A stretch of DNA of 64,000 nucleotides from Lachnospiraceae bacterium (GTDB lineage: Bacteria > Bacillota > Clostridia > Lachnospirales > Lachnospiraceae). The notes beneath the pieces were generated by a model, which saw nothing but the letters and a program-made list of their open reading frames with translations, ran no database searches and was not told where the DNA came from. The stretch covers positions 124,001 through 188,000 of the forward strand of contig CAJTDN010000008.1 in NCBI GenBank assembly GCA_910574865.1. Reading direction: 5' to 3'. Every line of letters begins with the position of its first letter. The first letter of the stretch is position 1. Made by a program: the position numbers and the translations under genes. Positions 53,817 through 62,656 of the stretch are shown here, in pieces.

Positions 53817-54851
53817 CTAACAATGTTCCAGCACGATCGCGTGCGCAATTCCCGGCACACTTGATCCCTCGTTAAAACTGACCGTTGACATCAATGCCCC
53901 GGTCGGCACGAACAGCACCCGCTTCCACTCTCCCTTTTGGATCTTCGGCAATATATACGACGCCAGCGTCACCGCCGCACAGCCGCAGCCGCTTCCCCCG
54001 GCATGCGTGTCCTGGCTCTTCTGGTCAAAAATCGTCATGCCGCAGTCCATGTGTCTCGACGCGACGTCATACCCCCTCTCATTCATCAAGTCTATCAAAA
54101 TGTCCCGCCCGACATATCCCAGGTCCCCGGTGACGATACGGTCATAATAGTCCGGCTTCCTCTTGAAATCGGAAAGGTTCTGGATAATTGTGTCCCTCGC
54201 GGCCGGAGCCATGCAGGCTCCCATGTTTTGCGAATCCTTCAATCCATAATCCACGATTTTCCCAATCGTCACGCCCGAGATTCGGACATGGCCCTTTTTC
54301 TTCCCGACCAGGAAAGCCCCGCTCGCCGTCACCGTCCATTGGGCGGACGGCGGCCGTTGGTTCGCATATCCAAGAGGAAAACGAAACTCCTTCTCCGCGC
54401 TCCCGAAGTGGCTCGACGTCACCGCCAACGAAAGGTCGGCATAATCCGCCGCCACGCTCATCGCCGCGAGCGCCAACGCCTCCCCGGAAGTGGAGCATGC
54501 CCCGAATAACCCGAACATGGGAATCTGCAAGGCCTCCACGCCAATCGAAGTGGCGATCCCCTGCCGGAGCAAGTCTCCGCCATACAAAAAACGCACGTCC
54601 CCCGGTTCCACCTTCGCCTTCCCCATCGCCAGCACGCAGGCTTCCTTTTGCATGTTGCTCTCCGCTTCCTCCCACGTCTTCGCGCCGAACAGGTCGTCCT
54701 GTCCGGTCACGTCGAACAGTTTTCCCAACGGTCCCTCCGACTCCTTCTTACCTGCAATCGAACCCGCGCTGATAAGAAACGGAGCCACCGCGAAACAGAT
54801 GCTCTGTTTCCCCGCCATCTGCTTTTTTTCTTGTTCTTTCTCCTGTTCCAT
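53817..54851 (-). CDS. spoVAD: Stage V sporulation protein AD
   Basis: A 344-residue, thiolase-fold protein that binds dipicolinic acid on the inner spore membrane. Visible motifs are AGSIAGKKESEGPLGKLFD, FGLFGACSTSGEALALAAM, TSSHFGSAEKEFRFPLGYANQRPPSAQWTVT, and the C-terminal FVPTGALMSTVSFNEGSSVPGIAHAIVLE. Presence of spoVA genes indicates an endospore former. In most genomes spoVAC lies directly upstream on the same strand; here it is divergent. Confidence 0.95.
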   Translation of the reverse strand: MEQEKEQEKKQMAGKQSICFAVAPFLISAGSIAGKKESEGPLGKLFDVTGQDDLFGAKTWEEAESNMQKEACVLAMGKAKVEPGDVRFLYGGDLLRQGIATSIGVEALQIPMFGLFGACSTSGEALALAAMSVAADYADLSLAVTSSHFGSAEKEFRFPLGYANQRPPSAQWTVTASGAFLVGKKKGHVRISGVTIGKIVDYGLKDSQNMGACMAPAARDTIIQNLSDFKRKPDYYDRIVTGDLGYVGRDILIDLMNERGYDVASRHMDCGMTIFDQKSQDTHAGGSGCGCAAVTLASYILPKIQKGEWKRVLFVPTGALMSTVSFNEGSSVPGIAHAIVLEHC

Positions 54852-55060
54852 CCTTCACCCCGTTCCGCCGCCATTGCTGCTTTCATCACATAACGCGGCA
54901 TTTTTCATTATTTCTTTATGCGGCTGTGCGCATCCTCGTATGCCACGGGGCAAATATCTTTGCTCCGCAGTATAACTTATGAATCGTTGCAACCCACGGA
55001 AAATAGTATGACAAGGATTGGGCGAAAATATTCCCTTGATAAGAACACCATTGAAAATGA

Positions 55061-55091
55061 TGCATATTTTTCTGAATTATTCCGAATACTA
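55061..55091 (+). promoter_or_regulatory. Possible SigG-type promoter of spoVAC
   Basis: TGCATA (55061-55066) and AATACTA (55085-55091) with an 18-base spacer resemble the forespore SigG consensus (-35 gHATR, -10 CATnnTA), about 140 bases before spoVAC. The first -10 base differs. Confidence 0.35.
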
Positions 55092-55233
55092 TTCGCCATG
55101 AATACGCTGACCGTCATCGCGCACTTTGCATGGTACGCTCCCAATTCATTTAAGACGGCCATAGCGACACACGATTACAACTTTACAGTATCACGGCATT
55201 ACATTACTAATTATATGAACGAGGTGAACATTC

Positions 55234-55746
55234 ATGGAAAAGAACGTCACGAACGAAACGTCACGAAATGAAATCGCACGAAATGAAATGGAAAAGAAAA
55301 AAAAGGAACAGCGGTACGAATCCTACGTCAAGCAAAAAACGCCCGTACACAAATTATTGCCGGACATGGCAAAGGCATTCTTAGTTGGCGGGATCATTTG
55401 CACGGTCGGACAATGCATTTACAATTTCTGCCAATTCCAGAACTTGTCCAAGGACGAATGCAGCGGCTGGACTTCCATGCTCCTGGTTCTCATAAGCGTC
55501 GTCCTGACCGGCATCAACGTGTACCCCTCCATCGCCAAGTGGGGCGGTGCCGGCGCGCTCGTGCCCATCACGGGATTCGCCAACTCCGTGGCCTCCCCGG
55601 CCATCGAATACAAAAAGGAGGGTCAGGTTTTCGGAATCGGGTGCAAAATATTCACCATTGCCGGGCCGGTCATATTGTACGGGGTGTTTACCAGCTGGGT
55701 GCTGGGATTACTGTATTGGCTCGGAGGGATACTAGGTATCATTTGA
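55234..55746 (+). CDS. spoVAC: Stage V sporulation protein AC
   Basis: A 170-residue membrane protein. The N-terminal 35 residues are Lys/Glu/Asn-rich, then YESYVKQKTPVHKLLPDMAKAFLVGGIICTVGQC and TSMLLVLISVVLTGINVYPSIAKWGGAGALVPITGF are typical of SpoVAC, the mechanosensitive channel component of the DPA transporter. It is on the plus strand, 383 bp from and divergent to spoVAD. AGGTG lies upstream of the ATG. The stop codon is part of a long palindrome. Confidence 0.93.
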   Translation: MEKNVTNETSRNEIARNEMEKKKKEQRYESYVKQKTPVHKLLPDMAKAFLVGGIICTVGQCIYNFCQFQNLSKDECSGWTSMLLVLISVVLTGINVYPSIAKWGGAGALVPITGFANSVASPAIEYKKEGQVFGIGCKIFTIAGPVILYGVFTSWVLGLLYWLGGILGII

Positions 55747-55789
55747 GTTACAATTCAGCCTGCGCTGGCGCGGCGCTGAATTGTAACTC
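55745..55789. repeat. Perfect 15-bp-arm palindrome over the spoVAC stop codon
   Basis: GAGTTACAATTCAGC (55745-55759) and GCTGAATTGTAACTC (55775-55789) are exact inverses around a 15-base loop, and are followed by ATTTGACCCCAAAAA. There is no T-run after it on the plus strand, so it is not a standard terminator. The TTTGACCCC tail links it to the repeat family elsewhere in the window. Confidence 0.75.
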
Positions 55790-55881
55790 ATTTGACCCCA
55801 AAAACAAAAAATAAATTGTAATTTTCTGGAAAATAAGATAAAATATAAAAGGAGCGTAAAATGCATGAACTTTTTTATCGT

Positions 55882-55980
55882 AAAAAGAAAAAGGCTTTAT
55901 ACAGCCTCTTTCTTTCTGCACCATGCAGAGTCTTTCGACGATTACGGTTAAACCTTATTTGCACTCGTCTTGTTAATTCA
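55882..55980 (-). ncRNA. tracrRNA of the type II-A CRISPR system
   Basis: Read on the minus strand: the anti-repeat AAUUAACAAGAC pairs perfectly with repeat bases 9-20 (GUCUUGUUAAUU), followed by a bulge and a lower stem CAAAU with GUUUG of the repeat 5' end (one G-U). The conserved nexus AAUAAGGUUUAACCGU follows, then small hairpins GUC-GAAA-GAC and UCUGCA-UGG-UGCAGA, and a terminator AGGCU-GUAUAA-AGCCU with a U-rich tail. The length is about 99 nt. It is divergent from cas9, as in Streptococcus type II-A loci, and is needed for crRNA maturation and Cas9 guide binding. Confidence 0.9.
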
Positions 55981-55986
55981 GGATTT

Positions 55987-56016
55987 ATAATAACATTCAA
56001 TGGACGGACTTGTCAA
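55987..56016 (-). promoter_or_regulatory. Promoter of tracrRNA
   Basis: On the minus strand TTGACA (56016-56011) and TATTAT (55992-55987) are 18 bases apart, placing the start near 55980, just before the anti-repeat. The -35 box overlaps that of the cas9 promoter on the other strand. Confidence 0.75.
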
Positions 56017-56038
56017 TAGGGGAGAAAAAAATTATATA
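56010..56038 (+). promoter_or_regulatory. Promoter of cas9
   Basis: TTGTCA (56010-56015) and TATATA (56033-56038) are 17 bases apart; GGAG lies eight bases before the cas9 ATG. Bases 56010-56016 (TTGTCAA) serve as -35 in both directions. Confidence 0.7.
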
Positions 56039-56066
56039 AAACCTTACACGTAATGGAGAAAAAGAG

Positions 56067-59000
56067 ATGAAGGACAAAGAATATTATTTGGGGTTGGATA
56101 TGGGAACTGCTTCTGTAGGTTGGGCCGTCACGGATGAAAACTATCACCTTATTCAGAAAAAAGGAAAAGACTTATGGGGAATCCGAGAGTTTGAAGAAGC
56201 CTTAACTGCAGTTGACCGACGTACAAAACGTACCAGCAGGCGGAGACGTCAAAGAGAAACGGCCAGAATAGGCCTATTAAAAGAATATTTTCACGACGCG
56301 ATTACCCAGAAAGATGAAATGTTCTACTCAAGATTGGAAAACAGCAAGTACCATATCGAAGACAAGGATGAAAACGTAAGATATAAGAACGTTCTTTTTT
56401 GTGATGCAGATTATACGGACAAAGACTATTTCAAAGAATTTCCTACCATCTTCCATCTAAGAAAGGCTCTTCTTGCCAGCCCCGACACTCATGCCGTAAG
56501 GCAAGACATACGATTGGTATACTTAGCTTTGCTAAACATGTTTAAACATAGGGGACATTTCCTCAATACTTCCTTGTCGGAAGACGGCGGCAATCGAAGA
56601 CTCAGCGAGGCTTATACAGATTTGCGCAATATGCTCATCGAGGAACTGGGAATATCTTTCCCCGAAGCAAACAGTGACCAAATGCTGGACATTCTCACGA
56701 ACAAAGAACTTTCCCGAACAAGAAAAAAGGAAGAACTCGCCAAACTGTTAGAAATTGAACGAAAAGATAAATATAAGATGGAATTCGTAAAAGCAATTTG
56801 CGGGTTAAAGGCAAATGCCAAGCTTCTTTTCGAAAATTTCGAAGCGGATGGAAATGAAAAAATAGAAATCTGCTTCGCAGAGTATGGATATGAAGAAAAG
56901 GCCGCCGACATTTCTGCGACTCTGGGCGAAACATATTATGGCGTGGTAGAATTACTAAAAGAAATTTACGATATTTGTACATTGGCAAATATCATGAAGG
57001 GATATTCCTATTTATCAGAAGCAAGGGTCGCTGAATACGAAAAACACGGTACGGATTTAAAAATTTTAAAAAGAACGCTCAAACGATATAGGACAATAAA
57101 AGAATATAATAATTTTTTTAGGGAACACAAAGAAGGTACTTATTGCGCTTATATCGGTTCCGTAAATTCCAAAAAGAAATTGAGAAGGAACATAAAGGAA
57201 CGCAAACAAGATGATTTATACAAATCCATAAAACGCCTATTAAGAGGGTTACCCGAAAGCGATACTGACGTGGCATATATTTTGGGCGAATTGGACAAAG
57301 GTAGTTTTTTACCCAAACAACTGACTCCGTCCAATGGAGTTATTCCCAACCAGGTACATATAAAAGAAATGAAGAAAATTTTAGAAAACGCCGAGACCTA
57401 TCTTCCTTTCCTAAAAGAACGGGACGAGTATGGGCTGACCATAAGCGAACGAATACTAAAATTATTTTCTTTCCAGATTCCTTACTATATAGGCCCTACC
57501 ACGGAAAAAAGCAAAACCGGCTGGGTCATTCGGAAAGCTCCCGGCCCGATTTTACCATGGAACATCGAAGAAAAAATTGATGTCAAAAAAACATCGGAAG
57601 AATTTGTTTCAAAAATGGTTCGGAGATGCTCCTACATTAACGGGGAAAAAGTTCTGCCCAAAGCTTCCTTGCTTTATGAAAGCTTTTGCGTGTTAAATGA
57701 AATCAACACCATTTCCATTGACGGAGAACGGATTCCCGTGTCCCTAAAGCAAGGCATTTATACCGCCCTATACAAAAAAGGCAAAAAAGTAACCCGAAAG
57801 CAACTGGTGAACTATTTACGCGCCCAAGGAGCTCTAAGCGATGAATCGCAACTTTCCGGAATTGACGTGACGCCAAATAACACGCTCTCCACTTATGGTA
57901 AATTTAAAGCAATACTAGGTGAAAAAATAGACGAAGACGACGGGAAACAAATGGTTGAAAACATTGTTTTCTGGTGTACGATATATGGCGATTCCAAGCG
58001 ATTTTTAAGAGAAACTTTGAGCGAACACTATGGGAATGTGTTATCAGCAGAACAGATAAAAAGAATCGCAGGCATCAAATTCAAGGATTGGGGTCGATTG
58101 TCAAAAGCGTTTTTGACATTGCCCGGCTGTCAAAAATCAATCGGGGAAAATACTTCCTTGATACGCATGATGTGGGAAACTAATTTCAATTTAATGGAGC
58201 TTTTAAACCATCCCGACTATTCCTACCATGAAGAACTTGATGCAAGACAAGAAAACGGACTCAAGCCACTTTCACAATTGCAGGCAGAAGATTTGGACGA
58301 ATTTTCCTTCTCGGCCCCGGTCAAGAGAATGGTTTGGCAAACGTTACTTGTCATCCGGGAATTAGAAAACGTACTGGGTGCACCGCCCAAACGTCTATTT
58401 GTTGAAATGACGAGGAAACCTGATGACAAGAAGGGACGTACCATTACCAGAAAGCAAAAATTTCTGAATTTATATCATAATATAGATAAAGAAATAAAAG
58501 ACTGGAAGGAAGAAATCGAGAAGGCAGATGCCAACGGTACTTTAAAAAGCAAGAAAATGTATTTGTATTTTACACAAATGGGACGATGCATGTATACCGG
58601 CGAAGAAATTGAATTATCCCAGCTTTTTAATGATAATATATATGACATAGACCACATATATCCAAGACATTTTGTTAAAGATGACAATCTGGATAACAAT
58701 TTGGTATTGGTCAAGAAAACTGTAAATGCGCATAAAAGTGATATTTATCCTTTAGAAGCTTCCATTTATGAAACACAAAAAGAAAATTGGAAGAGACTTT
58801 ACCACGCCAATTTGATTACGGAAGAAAAGTATAAACGCTTAATGGGAAGAACCCCCTTTACGGACGAACAAAAAGCTGATTTTATTGCCAGACAGCTTGT
58901 AGAAACAAGACAAGGAACAAAAGGCGTGACGGACATTTTAAAAGATTTGCTGCCGAACACGACAATCGTATATTCAAAAGCCTCCAACGTGTCTGAATTC

Positions 59001-59939
59001 AGACAAAAACGAGATTTGATTAAATGCAGAAGCATAAACGAGTTCCACCATGCGCAAGATGCCTACTTAAATATTGTTGTCGGCAACGTATACTATGTGA
59101 AATTTACACAAAATCCGCTCCATTTTATACAGAAAGAATATTCCCGAAACGCCACGCAATATCAATATAATCTCAGCCGGATGTTTGACCGTGATGTCGT
59201 GAGGGGCAATGAAACGGCATGGATCGGTTCTAAAAATGACAAAACTCCGGGCACAATCGCAACAGTCAAAAAAATGATGGCGAAAAACACCCCCTTGATG
59301 ACAAGGCGGAATTTTGAAGGGCATGGCGGCATTGCCGACGAGACCCTATATGGTGCCCAAAAGGCGACGGCCGAGAAGTATATTCCATTAAAGAGTTCGG
59401 ACACAAAACTGGCTGATGTCACGAAATACGGCGGTTTTAGCAGTGTTTCAACGGCATATTTCTTTTTGGTCGAACACGGGACCGCAAACAAAAGAACACG
59501 GACGTTGGAAACCGTGCCTATTTATATGAAAGAAAAAATAAACGACAAGGAGGAACTCTTATTAAAATATTGCACGGACGTATTAAAACTGACAAACCCA
59601 TGCATCCGATTGCCAAAAATCAAACTGCAATCCCTGATAAAAAAAGATGGCTATTTCATGCATATTTCAGGGAAGACCGGCAATCAAATCGCACTTCGGA
59701 ATGCGGTGAATCTTTGCTTGCGGCAGGAATGGATTTCCTATATCCTAAAGTTGGAAAAGCATCAAGATTCAGGTGGCAACTGCCTCTGCACGGAAAAAAC
59801 ATTGAGCTTTACTTATTGCTGCTCAACAAACATAAAAACAGCATATATGCAAAACGTCCCAATCCGTTTGGCGAAAAACTTGCCGCCTCGTTGGAGAAAT
59901 TTAAAGGCCTGGCTCTTTCGGAACAATGTGAAGTGCTGA
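56067..59939 (+). CDS. cas9: CRISPR-associated endonuclease Cas9 (type II-A), frameshifted near the 3' end
   Basis: An RNA-guided DNA endonuclease. RuvC I carries Asp11 (YLGLDMGTASVGWAV), the Arg-rich bridge helix is RRTKRTSRRRRQRETARIG, RuvC II has Glu780 (LFVEMTRKP), HNH has His863 (DIDHIYPRHF) with NNLVLVKK, and RuvC III has His995 and Asp998 (HHAQDAYLN). All catalytic residues are intact. The frame as it stands gives 1290 residues, but from about codon 1244 its last 46 residues are unrelated, because a one-base loss in the A-run at 59794-59799 shifts the frame. The true C-terminus continues in another frame to 60121, giving about 1351 residues if repaired. As read, most of the PAM-interacting domain end is missing. 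Base composition is visibly lower in GC than in neighbouring genes, suggesting transfer. Confidence 0.9.
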   Translation: MKDKEYYLGLDMGTASVGWAVTDENYHLIQKKGKDLWGIREFEEALTAVDRRTKRTSRRRRQRETARIGLLKEYFHDAITQKDEMFYSRLENSKYHIEDKDENVRYKNVLFCDADYTDKDYFKEFPTIFHLRKALLASPDTHAVRQDIRLVYLALLNMFKHRGHFLNTSLSEDGGNRRLSEAYTDLRNMLIEELGISFPEANSDQMLDILTNKELSRTRKKEELAKLLEIERKDKYKMEFVKAICGLKANAKLLFENFEADGNEKIEICFAEYGYEEKAADISATLGETYYGVVELLKEIYDICTLANIMKGYSYLSEARVAEYEKHGTDLKILKRTLKRYRTIKEYNNFFREHKEGTYCAYIGSVNSKKKLRRNIKERKQDDLYKSIKRLLRGLPESDTDVAYILGELDKGSFLPKQLTPSNGVIPNQVHIKEMKKILENAETYLPFLKERDEYGLTISERILKLFSFQIPYYIGPTTEKSKTGWVIRKAPGPILPWNIEEKIDVKKTSEEFVSKMVRRCSYINGEKVLPKASLLYESFCVLNEINTISIDGERIPVSLKQGIYTALYKKGKKVTRKQLVNYLRAQGALSDESQLSGIDVTPNNTLSTYGKFKAILGEKIDEDDGKQMVENIVFWCTIYGDSKRFLRETLSEHYGNVLSAEQIKRIAGIKFKDWGRLSKAFLTLPGCQKSIGENTSLIRMMWETNFNLMELLNHPDYSYHEELDARQENGLKPLSQLQAEDLDEFSFSAPVKRMVWQTLLVIRELENVLGAPPKRLFVEMTRKPDDKKGRTITRKQKFLNLYHNIDKEIKDWKEEIEKADANGTLKSKKMYLYFTQMGRCMYTGEEIELSQLFNDNIYDIDHIYPRHFVKDDNLDNNLVLVKKTVNAHKSDIYPLEASIYETQKENWKRLYHANLITEEKYKRLMGRTPFTDEQKADFIARQLVETRQGTKGVTDILKDLLPNTTIVYSKASNVSEFRQKRDLIKCRSINEFHHAQDAYLNIVVGNVYYVKFTQNPLHFIQKEYSRNATQYQYNLSRMFDRDVVRGNETAWIGSKNDKTPGTIATVKKMMAKNTPLMTRRNFEGHGGIADETLYGAQKATAEKYIPLKSSDTKLADVTKYGGFSSVSTAYFFLVEHGTANKRTRTLETVPIYMKEKINDKEELLLKYCTDVLKLTNPCIRLPKIKLQSLIKKDGYFMHISGKTGNQIALRNAVNLCLRQEWISYILKLEKHQDSGGNCLCTEKTLSFTYCCSTNIKTAYMQNVPIRLAKNLPPRWRNLKAWLFRNNVKC

Positions 59940-60121
59940 ACCAGATACTACGCCTGACATCAATCGGCATCACATGCGCCGATTTGACCTTGTTGGGTGA
60001 ATCGCCAAACAGCGGCAAAATGCTCATGTCAAAAAACATCGGCAAGTCGAAGGAATTATTGTTGCTTAATCAATCGGTTACCGGAATTTTCGAAAGCCGT
60101 ATTGATTTACTGACGGTATGA
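59798..60121 (+). pseudogene. cas9: Displaced C-terminal part of Cas9 (frame shifted by one base)
   Basis: Read from AAC at 59798, this frame gives NIELYLLLLNKHKNSIYAKR followed by PNPFGEKL and continues to a stop at 60121, matching the C-terminal PAM-interacting region of type II-A Cas9. Adding one A to the run at 59794-59799 joins it in frame to the upstream part as ...TEK-NIELY.... Its stop overlaps the cas1 start (ATGA at 60118-60121), the same overlap style as the other cas junctions, supporting this as the original cas9 end. Confidence 0.9.
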
Positions 60122-60990
60122 GCTGGCGCACGGTGGTCATAGCGAGCAGTGCAAAGTTAGATTACCAATTAGGTTTTCTGGTGATTCGTAAGGAGGACAC
60201 AGTAAAAATACACCTTGGCGAGATTTCCATGCTGATTGTCGAAAACACTTCCGTCTCCTTAACCGCAGCATTGTTGAGCGAATTGACCAAAAAGAAAATA
60301 AAAGTAATCTTCTGTGACGAAAAAAGGAATCCTTCTTCCGAATTGGTTTCTTATTACGGCTGTCATGACACCAGTTCAAAAATCCGCAGGCAACTAAATT
60401 GGACAGAAGATGCCAAAGCAAGCATATGGACAAATATTGTTCGCGAAAAAATTCACAAGCAAGCAGAACTCCTTGAAAGGTACCGCCTCGCCGAATCTGC
60501 AATGCTATACAAATACATGGACGAAGTACGGCCCAACGATGACTCCAACCGGGAAGGTCATGCAGCGAAAGTGTACTTTAACGCCTTATTTGGCAAGGAT
60601 TTTACCAGAAGTTTAGAAAACAGTACGAATGCGGCACTTAACTATGGTTATGGAATCATTTTGTCCGCCTTCAACCGTGAAATCGTTGCGAATGGATACA
60701 TCACGCAACTGGGATTGTTCCATGACAACATGTTCAATCAATTCAACCTGGGTTCCGACCTTATGGAACCCTTCCGCGTCCTGGTGGATTGCGCCGTAAA
60801 AAACATGATGCCGCAAAAATTTGAACATGAAGAAAAGGTTACGATTTTAAAAATACTACAACAAGAAGTTCGTATCGGAAACAGAAGGGAATACGTCAAT
60901 AATGCCATTAAAATATATTGCCGGAGTGTTTTTGACGCACTTAACGAAAACGATGCGTTATTGATAAAATTTTACGAAAATGAGTTATAG
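60118..60990 (+). CDS. cas1: CRISPR-associated integrase Cas1 (type II)
   Basis: A 290-residue metal-dependent integrase that, with Cas2, inserts new spacers. The N-terminal beta domain ([20 protein letters not shown]...[14 protein letters not shown]) is followed by the catalytic helical domain with probable metal ligands Glu146 ([10 protein letters not shown]), His202 (GLFHDN) and Glu217 ([10 protein letters not shown]). Its length is typical of type II Cas1. It overlaps the restored cas9 end by 4 bp and cas2 by 11 bp. Confidence 0.95.
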   Translation: MSWRTVVIASSAKLDYQLGFLVIRKEDTVKIHLGEISMLIVENTSVSLTAALLSELTKKKIKVIFCDEKRNPSSELVSYYGCHDTSSKIRRQLNWTEDAKASIWTNIVREKIHKQAELLERYRLAESAMLYKYMDEVRPNDDSNREGHAAKVYFNALFGKDFTRSLENSTNAALNYGYGIILSAFNREIVANGYITQLGLFHDNMFNQFNLGSDLMEPFRVLVDCAVKNMMPQKFEHEEKVTILKILQQEVRIGNRREYVNNAIKIYCRSVFDALNENDALLIKFYENEL

Positions 60991-61300
60991 ATATATGCGA
61001 ATCATTGTATTTTTTGACCTTCCTACATTAACAGCAAAAGACAAAAAAGAATATCGAAATTTCAGAAAACACTTGATAAAATCAGGTTTTTTAATGATGC
61101 AAGAATCCGTATATTGCAAATTAGTACAAAATACTACCGCCGCCGATGCAATGATTGACAATTTGAAGAAAAACAAGCCCGACAAAGGACTTGTTCAACT
61201 ACTAAAAGTAACGGAAAAACAATATGCGAAAATGGAATTCGTCGTCGGCAAAACCACCTCAAACGTTTTAGATTCTGATGAAAGGCTGGTCATCCTATGA
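60980..61300 (+). CDS. cas2: CRISPR-associated protein Cas2
   Basis: A 106-residue ferredoxin-fold protein ([23 protein letters not shown], with the conserved Asp in FFDLP) that bridges two Cas1 dimers in the spacer-integration complex. The ATG at 60980 overlaps cas1 by 11 bp. An internal ATG (MRIIVFF, 60995) after the cas1 stop is a possible alternative start. Confidence 0.95.
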   Translation: MSYRYMRIIVFFDLPTLTAKDKKEYRNFRKHLIKSGFLMMQESVYCKLVQNTTAADAMIDNLKKNKPDKGLVQLLKVTEKQYAKMEFVVGKTTSNVLDSDERLVIL

Positions 61301-61989
61301 ACCTGGCATACCCAAGCTACAATGTTATGCTGACCTTATGTGAAAACAAAATAACTGTTTTATCTATTGAAAATCCGCAGGCATATTCCCAAATTCTTTC
61401 TGATATTTGGAACCAGTGCCAAGGTGGCGATGGAGAATTTATCTTGTCCCATCATGCGACAATAAAAAGCATCTCCAAAGAAATCGCATGTATTTTTAAT
61501 CCCTTTGTTCTGAATAGTGGAGATAAAAAAATTCTCAACAAACTCTACTCCATACTGCAGGAGCAAACAAACGAATGGCTCATCCATGAAAGCGCCTCAT
61601 TAAACAGAAACATCATCGATTTTTTTGACAAATTATCGCAACACGTTCCGTATGCCTTGGAGTATAACTTAAATTTAGATATTGTGAATTTATTTAAGTC
61701 GTATGATGTAAAACCCGAAAATTTTGGTGAAAGCTTGTTAGAGAGAATCGTCGAATATTTGAGAATCCAAAGCCAACTGTGCAATCTCAAAATATTTGTG
61801 TTTATCTCTTTAAAACAATATTTAACAACTGACGAGCTTAAACTGTTATATGAATTTGTCTTTTATGAGAAAATACACCTAATCATCATCGAACCCATAC
61901 ATTCACCTCAAATTTATGGAGAAAAAGGTTGCATTATTGATAAAGACTTGTGTATAATTGATATTGACGAATTAACACCACTTTCGTAA
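61297..61989 (+). CDS. csn2: Csn2-family adaptation protein (type II-A)
   Basis: A 230-residue protein following cas2 with a 4-bp overlap (ATGA). In type II-A loci Csn2 forms a DNA-encircling tetramer needed for spacer acquisition. This one starts [37 protein letters not shown] and contains the alpha/beta core later ([25 protein letters not shown], then HLIIIEP). Sequence similarity within the family is low, so assignment rests on position, size and these patterns. Its 3' end carries the probable array promoter. Confidence 0.88.
   Translation: MNLAYPSYNVMLTLCENKITVLSIENPQAYSQILSDIWNQCQGGDGEFILSHHATIKSISKEIACIFNPFVLNSGDKKILNKLYSILQEQTNEWLIHESASLNRNIIDFFDKLSQHVPYALEYNLNLDIVNLFKSYDVKPENFGESLLERIVEYLRIQSQLCNLKIFVFISLKQYLTTDELKLLYEFVFYEKIHLIIIEPIHSPQIYGEKGCIIDKDLCIIDIDELTPLS
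61929..61958 (+). promoter_or_regulatory. Probable promoter of the CRISPR array inside csn2
   Basis: TTGCAT (61929-61934) and a perfect TATAAT (61953-61958) are 18 bases apart. Transcription would start about 65 bases before the first repeat. As only 43 bases separate csn2 from the array, the promoter must lie within csn2. Confidence 0.6.
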
Positions 61990-62025
61990 AGTGGTATGCT
62001 TGGTGAGAACCTCACGTTTCGCCTG

Positions 62026-62032
62026 ATTTGAG
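62026..62032 (+). promoter_or_regulatory. Leader-anchoring sequence ATTTGAG
   Basis: ATTTGAG directly precedes the first repeat. The same heptamer is known from Streptococcus type II-A loci as the leader-end motif recognised by Cas1-Cas2 to direct integration at the leader-proximal repeat. It fixes this end as the leader side. Confidence 0.85.
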
Positions 62033-62656
62033 GTTTGAGAGTCTTGTTAATTTGTAAGGGAATGAAGCAAAATCAAGGTTTTTCATGGATTGACCGTCGT
62101 TTGAGAGTCTTGTTAATTTGTAAGGGAATGAAGCGATTGGAGCGCATACACGCTATGGCGAAAGTTTGAGAGTCTTGTTAATTTGTAAGGGAATGAAGCC
62201 CTATCACTGATGAAGAGTTAAACTATATAGTTTGAGAGTCTTGTTAATTTGTAAGGGAATGAAGCATTTATGGAACATTCCGTAGTTCTGTAAGGTTTGA
62301 GAGTCTTGTTAATTTGTAAGGGAATGAAGCGAACTAAAGACAGCGTATCTTATGCGACAGTTTGAGAGTCTTGTTAATTTGTAAGGGAATGAAGCTGGTC
62401 AAAATCTGCATTGTATCTGCGCCAGTTTGAGAGTCTTGTTAATTTGTAAGGGAATGAAGCTCAAAATCTTCGATAGTTTTTGTTTCATTGTTTGAGAGTC
62501 TTGTTAATTTGTAAGGGAATGAAGCTTCTGTTTTGTAAAAAATTTGTGTCCCGCAGTTTGAGAGTCTTGTTAATTTGTAAGGGAATGAAGCAAACATATG
62601 TCAACTCGCGCTCCTGAATAGTTTGAGAGTCTTGTTAATTTGTAAGGGAATGAAGC
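62033..62656 (+). CRISPR. CRISPR array, ten 36-bp repeats and nine spacers
   Basis: Repeats start at 62033, 62099, 62164, 62230, 62295, 62360, 62425, 62490, 62556 and 62621. Each is 36 bases, beginning GTTTGAGAGTCTTGTTAATT and ending GGGAATGAAGC, and I see no differences between copies, even at the trailer end. Spacers are 29 or 30 bases and all differ. The leader side is at the csn2 end. The repeat pairs with the tracrRNA at 55.9 kb, tying the array to this cas operon. Confidence 0.98.

Noticed and set aside
59794-59800. A AAA AAC slippery heptamer suggesting programmed -1 frameshifting in cas9
   Set aside because: The required phase (codon boundary after the first A) does not match the cas9 incoming frame, whose codons here are GAA AAA ACA. 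A simple one-base loss in the A-run explains the data better.
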